Shown: positions 1-4,971 of the stretch, one piece after another
Layout of the letters: each line of letters starts with the position of its first letter
Numbering within the stretch: position 1 is the first letter of the stretch
DNA from: Acidimicrobiia bacterium
GTDB lineage: Bacteria; Actinomycetota; Acidimicrobiia; Acidimicrobiales; Ilumatobacteraceae
Reading direction: 5' to 3'
Assembly: GCA_010030605.1 (NCBI GenBank)
Contig: RHCK01000133.1
Location: 1 to 5,225 of the forward strand
Length of the DNA: 5,225 nt
Made by a program: the position numbers and the translations under genes
Notes under the pieces: model-generated
Told to the model about the DNA's origin: nothing
The model's database searches: none
The model's input: the letters and a program-made list of their open reading frames with translations, nothing else

Positions 1-170
1 CGATCTGGGACGGCAACTCCGAGCAGGGTCAATCGATCATCGCCACGTTCACGCAACCGGCCCAATACGCACTCGTGTACATCACCGAAGCGGGTCGCAG
101 TGGATTCTGCAGTGACGTGAACCCATACCGCGGAAGCATCAGCGAGATTCGCGTCCAATCCGCACCATGA
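1..170 (+). CDS. C-terminal end of a large upstream protein, possibly MurJ/MviN-type flippase (5' truncated)
   Basis: An open frame enters from the left edge (first whole codon at base 3), gives 55 residues and stops at TGA 168-170. It overlaps the ATG of the sigma factor gene as ATGA, which supports a real translated gene end. The fragment has alternating hydrophobic residues, including ALVYITEAG and a final GSISEIRVQ, which resembles the last strands of a beta-sandwich (discoidin or carbohydrate-binding-like) domain. In mycobacteria the gene before sigM is the lipid II flippase MurJ, which carries a pseudokinase and an extracytoplasmic sugar-binding-like domain at its C terminus. That identity here rests on synteny and a vague structural resemblance only. 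The single cysteine and absence of a membrane segment fit an extracytoplasmic tail. Any other secreted or membrane-anchored protein remains possible. Confidence 0.6.
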   Translation, partial: IWDGNSEQGQSIIATFTQPAQYALVYITEAGRSGFCSDVNPYRGSISEIRVQSAP

Positions 171-745
171 ACACGATTCCGTGGGAACGGGTCGAACGAG
201 CGCAACGTGGTGACCGTGCCGCGATCGAGGCAATCGTGAGGGAAGTGCATCCGCTCGTTCACAACGTCTGCCGACGAACGTTGAACAACGACGCCGATGC
301 CGATGATGCCACCCAGAACGCATTGATCAATGTGGTCCGCAATATCGGTCGATTCGATGGAAGGTCGTCGTTCACCACCTGGGTGTATCGCATCGCGGCG
401 AACGCCGCAATCGACGAAAGTCGACGACGACGACGACGGCTACACGTGGTGAGCGATGAACACGAGATGGCCGACGATGCCAGCCTCGTCGTCGAGACAC
501 AGGTCGACGATGCCGACCAACTTCGGTCCCTGCTTCAACAACTCCCCGAGGAGTTTCGAGTGGCCGTGGTTCTACGGGACATCATGGACCTGGATTACGA
601 GGAGATTGCCGAGGTGCTCGGTGTTCCCGGTGGAACGGTTCGTTCGCGTATCGCTCGGGGTCGGGCCAAGTTGGCCGAACTCCTCGGGAACCAGACCTCG
701 GGCGACGAACGTCAAAATCATGATCAAAAACATCACGGCCAATAA
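167..745 (+). CDS. sigM: ECF-family RNA polymerase sigma factor, SigM-like
   Basis: The 192-residue product is the usual size for an extracytoplasmic-function sigma-70 factor. It directs RNA polymerase to stress promoters and is normally held inactive by a membrane anti-sigma factor. Sigma region 2 covers about residues 18-90, with the acidic core DADDATQNAL and then FTTWVYRIAANAAID, the segment that contacts core polymerase and the -10 element. It ends in six consecutive arginines (86-91). Region 4 covers about 118-173, with LPEEFRVAVVLRD followed by the helix-turn-helix YEEIAEVLGVPGGTVRSRI, which reads the -35 element. The ATG overlaps the previous stop (ATGA) and has no visible Shine-Dalgarno, so translational coupling is likely. 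The His/Gln-rich tail after residue 175 is poorly conserved. The next gene starts 2 bases later and encodes a membrane protein placed like RsmA. The name SigM comes from synteny with mycobacteria; the ECF assignment itself is secure. Confidence 0.9.
   Translation: MNTIPWERVERAQRGDRAAIEAIVREVHPLVHNVCRRTLNNDADADDATQNALINVVRNIGRFDGRSSFTTWVYRIAANAAIDESRRRRRRLHVVSDEHEMADDASLVVETQVDDADQLRSLLQQLPEEFRVAVVLRDIMDLDYEEIAEVLGVPGGTVRSRIARGRAKLAELLGNQTSGDERQNHDQKHHGQ
422..439 (+). repeat. CGA trinucleotide run encoding a polyarginine stretch
   Basis: Five CGA codons and one CGG encode six arginines (residues 86-91) at the junction of sigma region 2 and the linker. Basic residues are common here in ECF factors, so the protein feature is ordinary. 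The near-pure codon repeat could slip in length during replication. Confidence 0.6.
686..714 (+). promoter_or_regulatory. Candidate ECF (SigM-type) promoter before the anti-sigma gene
   Basis: GGGAAC at 686-691 is followed, 18 bases after GGAAC, by CGTCA at 710-714. This fits the published mycobacterial SigM pattern (GGAAC, 16-18 bases, CGTC plus purine). Initiation would fall near 721, about 27 bases before the anti-sigma ATG at 748. The site lies inside the 3' end of sigM, so it would add an autoregulated entry point for the anti-sigma factor. It was recognised by eye and is unproven; the spacer is at the long end of the range. Confidence 0.4.
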
Positions 746-747
746 CC

Positions 748-1338
748 ATGAACAACGCACCGCTCTCCGAACGAATCGACGAACTGGCCAGCCGTTTGGT
801 CGATGGCGACGTCGAGATCGACATGATCGAGTCGTCCCTTCGTGACGACGTGCTTCGCCGAGCGAGCCAGTTTCGAGACGTCCGTTCGACGTTGTCGCGA
901 TCGCGTCAACTCACGGTGACGACCACCGACAGCGTGGTCGCACGCACTATGGCTGCATCACGTCCGCGGCGACGGGTGACCACGTACGTCGCTGGTCTGG
1001 CGGTGGCCGCGGCCGTGTCCACGATCGTTGGTGTGGCGGTCACCTCCGTCACGTCGTCGGATCGATCCGATGAGCCCACCCGTGATGCAGCGAGCAACGA
1101 ACCCACCACGTTCGAAGCCGACGTGGCGGTGGCCGCGGTGGCGAGCGACGTGGCGGTGGCGAGCGACGCCGCGAGGGAGGGAGCCATCGGTGACGTATGC
1201 CCCGACGAGTTGCGCCGAACGATCATTCCGCTCGCGACCATCGACGGGGAATCCGTGGAAATCCACTGGTCGCCCACCGATGGAGTGGTGATCTATCGCA
1301 TCTCGGACTGTTCCATCCAGTTCGCCACGACGCCCTAG
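748..1338 (+). CDS. Putative single-pass membrane anti-sigma factor (RsmA-like by position)
   Basis: The 196-residue protein starts 2 bases after the sigma factor stop. Its layout is that of a transmembrane anti-sigma factor. Residues 1-76 form a charged cytoplasmic domain with an ERIDELASRLVDGD segment that recalls the first helix of anti-sigma domains. A basic stretch (RPRRR, 72-76) precedes one membrane helix at about 79-101 (Ala/Val/Gly-rich, no charges). The remaining 95 residues would lie outside the cell. They begin with an acidic Ala/Val/Ser/Asp linker containing a short repeat and end in a small domain with cysteines at 151 and 188. No zinc-type HxxxCxxC motif is present, so it is not a ZAS-class anti-sigma factor. 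The pairing with SigM is inferred from position. No good Shine-Dalgarno is seen, consistent with coupling. It could instead be a membrane protein of other function. Confidence 0.7.
   Translation: MNNAPLSERIDELASRLVDGDVEIDMIESSLRDDVLRRASQFRDVRSTLSRSRQLTVTTTDSVVARTMAASRPRRRVTTYVAGLAVAAAVSTIVGVAVTSVTSSDRSDEPTRDAASNEPTTFEADVAVAAVASDVAVASDAAREGAIGDVCPDELRRTIIPLATIDGESVEIHWSPTDGVVIYRISDCSIQFATTP
1120..1168 (+). repeat. Short imperfect direct repeat in the anti-sigma linker
   Basis: A 16-base element (GCGGTGGCGAGCGACG) occurs at 1135-1150 and again at 1153-1168, a period of 18 bases. It encodes AVASD-V-AVASD. A second overlapping match, GACGTGGCGGTGGC, occurs at 1120-1133 and 1147-1160. The repeat lies in the low-complexity extracytoplasmic linker just after the membrane helix, where length changes should be tolerated. 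Confidence 0.7.
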
Positions 1339-1364
1339 GTCGGTTCATCGCTAGCCTCGGCTCC

Positions 1365-1691
1365 ATGGCCGGCAATCCCCTTTCCGATCCGAACTGGGCA
1401 TCCGATTTCACGGACACCATCGTCGACACCATCGACAAGGTGCGCGATCGCACCACCAAGCCCATCGTCATGGCCGCTCGCGGAGTGGTCTTCGGTTTGC
1501 TGACCGCCTTTCTCGGCATGATGGCCATCGCGTTGCTCCTGATCGCCATCAGTCGTGGTCTGATCAACCTGCTCGAGTGGCCCCTCGATCACGACACGTC
1601 CGTGTGGGTGTCGCATCTCGTGCTGGGCGCGGTGTTCTGCTCGATCGGAACCATCCTCATGATCAAGCGTCAAAGCAAGGAAGGCGTCTGA
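1365..1691 (+). CDS. Small two-helix membrane protein of unknown function (holin-X/Phage_holin_3-like layout)
   Basis: This encodes 108 residues. The first 38 are polar and charged (DFTDTIVDTIDKVRDRTTK), probably an amphipathic helix at the membrane face. A first membrane helix follows at about 40-63, a short loop (LEWPLDHDTS), a second helix at about 80-100, and a basic tail KRQSKEG. This matches the general shape of small actinobacterial holin-X-like membrane proteins, but no decisive motif is seen. The ATG at 1365 was chosen because the in-frame region further upstream runs out of frame over the anti-sigma gene and encodes no sensible sequence. No clear Shine-Dalgarno is visible. The stop TGA overlaps the trxB ATG by one base (TGATG), which argues strongly for co-expression with trxB. 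A role in the envelope or as an extra sigma-circuit component is speculation. Confidence 0.7.
   Translation: MAGNPLSDPNWASDFTDTIVDTIDKVRDRTTKPIVMAARGVVFGLLTAFLGMMAIALLLIAISRGLINLLEWPLDHDTSVWVSHLVLGAVFCSIGTILMIKRQSKEGV
1647..1672 (+). promoter_or_regulatory. trxB: Candidate ECF (SigM/SigH-type) promoter before trxB
   Basis: GGAAC at 1647-1651 is followed after exactly 16 bases by CGTCA at 1668-1672, a perfect fit to the mycobacterial SigM pattern. Initiation near 1679 would leave about a dozen bases before the trxB ATG at 1691. ECF control of thioredoxin reductase is known elsewhere (SigH in Mycobacterium, SigR in Streptomyces). The site lies inside the preceding membrane-protein gene. One caution is that a start near 1679 would trim part of the AAGGAAGG ribosome site at 1677-1684. 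Confidence 0.45.
1677..1684 (+). promoter_or_regulatory. trxB: Ribosome binding site of trxB
   Basis: AAGGAAGG lies six bases before the ATG at 1691. It is one of the clearest Shine-Dalgarno sequences on the + strand here, and it fixes the trxB start at 1691 rather than at upstream in-frame codons inside the previous gene. Confidence 0.75.
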
Positions 1692-2635
1692 TGTCGAAGC
1701 ATCATCGGGTCATCATCATCGGTTCTGGTCCGGCCGGTCTCACCGCGGCCATCTACACCGCGCGTGCGAATCTGGCGCCTTTCGTCATCGAGGGTGAGCC
1801 GTCGAGCACCTCGGATCAACCCGGTGGACAGTTGATGCTCACCACCGAGGTGGAAAACTTCCCCGGATTCCCCGAAGGTGTGATGGGGCCGGAACTCATG
1901 ATGCGCTTTCGCGATCAGGCCGCCAAGTTCGGTGCCACGTTCCTCACTGCCAAAGCCACCAAGGTCGAATTCGGCGAGAAGCCATTGAAGGTTCACGTGC
2001 GCGACGAAGTGTTCACGGCCGATTCGGTGATCGTCTCCACCGGTGCACAAAGTTTGATGCTCGGACTCAAGGACGAGGAACGCTTGATCGGACATGGTCT
2101 TTCCACGTGTGCGACCTGCGACGGTTTCTTCTTCCGTGGCAAAGAGATCGCCGTGGTCGGCGGCGGTGACTCGGCCATCGAGGAAGCTTCCTTCCTCACC
2201 AAATTCGCCAGCAAAGTCACCTTGATTCATCGTCGTGATTCGTTCCGCGCCAGCAAGATCATGCAGGAGCGCGCGCTCAACAATCCCAAGATCGAAGTGC
2301 GGTGGAACACCGCCGTGTCCGAGATCATTGGTGACGAACAACTCGAGGGCGTGAAGTTGGTCGATACCGTCACCGGCGCCGAGAGTTCGCTCGACATCTC
2401 GGGCTTGTTCATCGCCATCGGACACCGACCCAACACCGACGTGTTCAAGGGCGTTCTCGACATGGAGGATTCGGGCTACCTCATCACCCGACCCGACTCC
2501 ACGTACACCAACATTCCCGGCGTTTTTGCCTGCGGCGACGTGAAGGATCACACGTACCGACAAGCCATCACCGCCGCAGGTTCGGGGTGCATGGCGGCCA
2601 TCGATGCCGAGCGTTGGTTGGAACAGCAGCACTGA
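1691..2635 (+). CDS. trxB: Thioredoxin reductase (NADPH), low-molecular-weight type
   Basis: This flavoenzyme uses NADPH to reduce the disulfide of thioredoxin in the cytoplasm (EC 1.8.1.9). The 314-residue length is normal for the bacterial enzyme. The N-terminal FAD fold has GSGPAG at 11-16, and PGGQL at 44-48 contacts the flavin. The inserted NADPH domain carries the redox-active CATC at 140-143, the GGGDSA dinucleotide motif at 157-162, and HRR at 180-182, which marks NADPH rather than NADH preference. AIGHRPNT lies at 242-249, and the second FAD motif with CGD at 281-283 and RQAITAAGSG follows at 290-299. All essential residues are present. The start at 1691 is supported by AAGGAAGG and by a TGATG overlap with the preceding gene. 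Its partner trxA follows after 24 bases. The two are separate genes, unlike the fusion in Mycobacterium leprae. Confidence 0.97.
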   Translation: MSKHHRVIIIGSGPAGLTAAIYTARANLAPFVIEGEPSSTSDQPGGQLMLTTEVENFPGFPEGVMGPELMMRFRDQAAKFGATFLTAKATKVEFGEKPLKVHVRDEVFTADSVIVSTGAQSLMLGLKDEERLIGHGLSTCATCDGFFFRGKEIAVVGGGDSAIEEASFLTKFASKVTLIHRRDSFRASKIMQERALNNPKIEVRWNTAVSEIIGDEQLEGVKLVDTVTGAESSLDISGLFIAIGHRPNTDVFKGVLDMEDSGYLITRPDSTYTNIPGVFACGDVKDHTYRQAITAAGSGCMAAIDAERWLEQQH

Positions 2636-2659
2636 CGCACCTGCGTTACTATGACCGTC
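2620..2659 (+). promoter_or_regulatory. trxA: Possible promoter for trxA (leaderless TACTAT, or ECF GGAAC/CGTT)
   Basis: No Shine-Dalgarno precedes trxA. TACTAT at 2647-2652 fits a TANNNT -10 element, and the ATG at 2660 sits where transcription should begin, the arrangement of leaderless actinobacterial mRNAs. An alternative reading is ECF-type: GGAAC at 2620-2624, then CGTT at 2644-2647, as in SigH/SigR promoters, although the spacing is about one base longer than usual. A small inverted repeat (ACGCA-CC-TGCGT, 2635-2646) fills the gap. Either element could be chance, and read-through from trxB is also likely. Confidence 0.35.
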
Positions 2660-2989
2660 ATGGCTGACGGCATCATCACTCTCACGTCCGGAACTTTCGA
2701 CGAAACCGTGAATTCTTCGTCCACCCCCGTGGTCGTCGACTTCTGGGCCGAATGGTGTGGTCCGTGCAAAATGATCGCCCCCATTCTCGGTGAGATCGCC
2801 AGCGAAAAGGCCGGACAGGTCACCATCGCCAAATTGAACGTCGACGACCATGGCGACATCGCCCAGCGTTACGGGGTGATGAGCATCCCGACGTTGTTGG
2901 TGTTCCACAACGGCGAATTGAAAAAGCGCATGGTGGGCGCCAAGGGCAAGGGTCAGTTGTTGGCCGACCTGGAGGAATTCTTCGGCTGA
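2660..2989 (+). CDS. trxA: Thioredoxin 1
   Basis: This is a cytoplasmic disulfide reductant that accepts electrons from TrxB and passes them to ribonucleotide reductase, peroxiredoxins and other targets. The 109 residues from the second ATG match the family length. The active site WCGPC is at 32-36 inside DFWAEWCGPCKMIAPIL, the conserved IPT with the cis-proline is at 76-78, and the buried Asp is at 27. An in-frame ATG at 2651 would add MTV. The start at 2660 is preferred because MADGIITLT aligns with the usual thioredoxin N terminus and fits a leaderless promoter at 2647-2652. The stop overlaps the next ATG (TGATG), coupling it to the cwlM-like gene, an arrangement shared with mycobacterial trxC-cwlM. 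Confidence 0.96.
   Translation: MADGIITLTSGTFDETVNSSSTPVVVDFWAEWCGPCKMIAPILGEIASEKAGQVTIAKLNVDDHGDIAQRYGVMSIPTLLVFHNGELKKRMVGAKGKGQLLADLEEFFG
2971..2976 (+). promoter_or_regulatory. Possible ribosome binding site of the cwlM-like gene
   Basis: GGAGGA lies 12 bases before the ATG at 2989, further than the usual 5-9. Together with the TGATG overlap it supports that start, with coupling to trxA probably doing most of the work. Confidence 0.4.
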
Positions 2990-3939
2990 TGGCGATCGCG
3001 CCCGAGGACACGGGCGAGTCCGTTCGGCAACTGCAACGTCGCCTCGGTGCCGCCGGATATCTGCCGGACGCGGGGGTGACCCCGGGTGTCTATTGCGCCA
3101 ACACGCGCCAAGCGATCTGCGACTTTCAGCAAGATCGTGGTTTGCCGGTGACCGGTGTGTGCGACGACGACACCTGGACCACCTTGGTGGAAGCGTGGTG
3201 GAGTCTGGGTGACCGACCGTTGATGTTGCGTTCGCCGAACTTGCGTGGCGATGACGTGGCCGAATTGCAGCGAATTTTGTCGCGATTGGGCTTCGATGTC
3301 GGCCGAATCGATGGCATCTTCGGGGCGTTGGCGGCGCGAGCCGTTCGCCAATTCCAGGAAAATGCGGGCCTCGACATCGACGGTGTGTGCACGTCGGACA
3401 CAGTGATGGTGTTGCGTCGGCTCTCGAAGATGACCGGCGACGGACCCGGTATTGCCGCGGTGCGCGACTCCGAACACGCTCGAACCGGTCAGCCTTTGGC
3501 CGGTCGGCGCGTGGCGGTGGGCAGTTTCGGTGACTTGGGATCGGTGGTGGTGGCGTTGGGTGACGCACTACGGGACCACGGCGCAATGTTGATCGAGACC
3601 ACCGATGACGAAGCAGCCCAGCAGGGGGCCACGGCGAACCTGTTCGGCGCGGATGTGTATGTCGGGGTCGAGGCGAGCGACGCTTTCACCGCCCGCGTGG
3701 CCTTTTATTCGGTTCCGGCCTTCGAGTCGGCCGGCGGCCGAGCCTTGGCCCACTTGATCGAACGGCATCTCCGCGACGTTGTTCCACGATTGACCGTGCA
3801 GGGAATGCGCTTGCCGATCCTGCGCGAAACCAAGATGCCCGCCGTGGTGCTGACCTTGGGTCCGTCGGAGTTCATGGCGCCACGCGGTCAACGGATCGCC
3901 GACGCCATCTTTTTGGCGTTGCTGGCGTGGGCTCCCTAG
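2989..3939 (+). CDS. cwlM: CwlM-like protein: two peptidoglycan-binding repeats and a degenerate amidase_3 domain
   Basis: The 316-residue protein has two PG_binding_1 repeats, at about 9-67 (SVRQLQRRLGAAGYL to GVCDDDTWTTL) and about 86-143 (DDVAELQRILSRLGF, DGIFG, VRQFQ, GVCTSDT). An N-acetylmuramoyl-L-alanine amidase fold (amidase_3) follows at about 173-314. The amidase zinc ligands are missing. The usual DPGHGG is VGSFGDLG (177-184), the usual SIHAN is VGVEASD (225-231), and the last glutamate (ELG) is TLG (289-291). No signal peptide is present. This fits mycobacterial CwlM, an essential cytoplasmic regulator of MurA and of lipid II export rather than a hydrolase, whose zinc sites are also degraded. 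The protein is much shorter than M. tuberculosis CwlM (about 400 residues) and lacks its C-terminal tail. It overlaps trxA (TGATG) and ends just before a DnaA-box cluster. Orthology to CwlM is based on domains and synteny. Confidence 0.85.
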   Translation: MAIAPEDTGESVRQLQRRLGAAGYLPDAGVTPGVYCANTRQAICDFQQDRGLPVTGVCDDDTWTTLVEAWWSLGDRPLMLRSPNLRGDDVAELQRILSRLGFDVGRIDGIFGALAARAVRQFQENAGLDIDGVCTSDTVMVLRRLSKMTGDGPGIAAVRDSEHARTGQPLAGRRVAVGSFGDLGSVVVALGDALRDHGAMLIETTDDEAAQQGATANLFGADVYVGVEASDAFTARVAFYSVPAFESAGGRALAHLIERHLRDVVPRLTVQGMRLPILRETKMPAVVLTLGPSEFMAPRGQRIADAIFLALLAWAP

Positions 3940-3972
3940 TTATCCACAGGGTTGTGCACAGTCTGTGCAGAA
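3940..3972. promoter_or_regulatory. Cluster of three DnaA-box-like 9-mers at 12-base pitch
   Basis: TTATCCACA at 3940-3948 is a perfect DnaA-box consensus. TTGTGCACA at 3952-3960 is one base from the actinobacterial form TTGTCCACA. TTCTGCACA on the - strand (3972-3964) is a weaker match. Each is separated by three bases (GGG, GTC), giving a regular 12-base spacing, and the last two form the 15-base inverted repeat TGCACAG-T-CTGTGCA (3955-3969). The cluster sits in the gap between the convergent cwlM-like and parB genes. It may bind DnaA for titration, regulation or origin function. No AT-rich unwinding region lies next to it. Confidence 0.6.
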
Positions 3973-3987
3973 CCTTCGTGTTCAGGT

Positions 3988-4007
3988 TGAGGGTTTCTTG
4001 ACCCTCA
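3988..4007. terminator. Hairpin between convergent genes, possible bidirectional terminator
   Basis: TGAGGGT (3988-3994), loop TTCTTG and ACCCTCA (4001-4007) form a perfect 7-bp stem. It lies 49 bases after the cwlM-like stop and 14 bases beyond the parB stop, so it could serve both. Neither strand has a U-tract after the stem, so it is not a classical intrinsic terminator. It may instead stabilise 3' ends. Confidence 0.4.
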
Positions 4008-4020
4008 TGAGTCCTGTGTG

Positions 4021-4971
4021 TCACTCGTCGGAGTCGTGGTCCCCGCCACCCATCATCAAGACGTAAATGCGCTCGAGGTCTTCGAGTCCCGCAAACGTGA
4101 TGGTGACGGTGCCCTTCTTGTTGACACCCGTCATCTTCACGTCCACCTTGGTTCCGAGGTAGTCCGAGAATCGTTCCTCGAGTTCGAGGACCGCGGGTTG
4201 ACGAAGTCGGCTCACGGGTCGAGTTCCTCCCCCGCCCGTACTGGTGCCACCCGCTCCGCCGCTGGTATCCAGGCCGGCGTTTTCCATGCCACGATCTCGG
4301 ATGGCTTCTTCCACGGCCCGCACCGACCAACCTTCGTCGGCGGCACGGCGGGCAATCTGCTCTTGGTACGCCCGGTCAGGTGATCCGAGGAGAGCTTTGG
4401 CGTGACCGGCGGTCAACTTGCCATCGGCCAAGAGTCCCTGAATGGACGGGGGCAACGAGAGCAGGCGCAGCGAGTTGGTGATCGATGCGCGGCTCTTGCC
4501 CACTCGCTTGGCAACGGCGTCGTGGGTGAGGTGGAAGTCGTCGATCAGTTGCTGAAAGGCGGCGGCTTCTTCCAACGGCAACAGGTCTTGACGGTGAAGG
4601 TTCTCCACCAACGCCTGCTCCACGGACGACATGTCGTCGGTGGTCTTGACCACGGCCGGAACCGTGGCGAGACCGGCACGCTGCGCCGCGCGCCAGCGAC
4701 GTTCACCGGCGATGATCTGGTAACTCCCGTCGGGAAGTGTCCGCACCAACAGTGGTTGAAGAACGCCAATTTCACGAATCGACGCGCTGAGCTCGGCCAA
4801 CGCCTCTTCGTCGAAGTGCAGGCGGGGCTGATTCGGGTTGGTGCTGAGGTCACCCACCGGAATCTCCACGAGGGCGGGTCCGCTGCCACCGCCCGTAGGC
4901 GGCGTCGGGCGTCCCTCGCCGGACGGAATCAGGGAATCGAGTCCTCTACCGAGACCTGGGCGTCGCGCCAC
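4021..4971 (-). CDS. parB: Chromosome-partitioning protein ParB (Spo0J family)
   Basis: ParB binds parS sites, spreads as a CTP-dependent sliding clamp and activates ParA to segregate origins. This 316-residue version begins at GTG 4971-4969. The start is chosen because a strong AAGGAGGT lies five bases before it and because the N terminus MARRPGLGRGLDSLIP then matches the conserved ParA-contacting LGRGL motif. The CTP-binding domain spans about 33-130, with NPNQPR at 45-50, GERRWRA at 89-95 and ENLHRQDL at 123-130. The DNA-binding helix-turn-helix is at about 149-174 (VAKRVGKSRASITNSLRLL). A Gly/Ser/Thr-rich linker lies near 245-265, and the C-terminal dimerisation domain runs from about 268 to LEDLERI. 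It ends with an acidic tail GGGDHDSDE. It overlaps parA by 26 bases, so the two are translationally coupled. All key motifs are intact. Confidence 0.96.
   Translation of the reverse strand: MARRPGLGRGLDSLIPSGEGRPTPPTGGGSGPALVEIPVGDLSTNPNQPRLHFDEEALAELSASIREIGVLQPLLVRTLPDGSYQIIAGERRWRAAQRAGLATVPAVVKTTDDMSSVEQALVENLHRQDLLPLEEAAAFQQLIDDFHLTHDAVAKRVGKSRASITNSLRLLSLPPSIQGLLADGKLTAGHAKALLGSPDRAYQEQIARRAADEGWSVRAVEEAIRDRGMENAGLDTSGGAGGTSTGGGGTRPVSRLRQPAVLELEERFSDYLGTKVDVKMTGVNKKGTVTITFAGLEDLERIYVLMMGGGDHDSDE

Noticed and set aside
1197..1364. A longer N terminus for the small membrane protein, starting at 1197
   Set aside because: This part overlaps the anti-sigma gene in another frame and encodes an unlikely Arg/His-rich sequence. 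The ATG at 1365 gives a sensible protein.
1989..2004. parS-like sequence around TTCACGTG in trxB
   Set aside because: Only the 8-base core and few flanking bases match the 16-base parS consensus (about 10 of 16), and the codons are explained by the protein.
1670..3586. A 638-codon open frame on the - strand opposite trxB, trxA and cwlM
   Set aside because: The + strand genes have clear family motifs. The antisense product is rich in His, Arg and Pro without any recognisable domain, as expected from GC-rich codon bias mirrored on the other strand.
4200..4227. GGAAC-N19-CGTC on the - strand inside parB
   Set aside because: The spacer is outside the 16-18 range and no gene start follows. It serves as an example of background matches.
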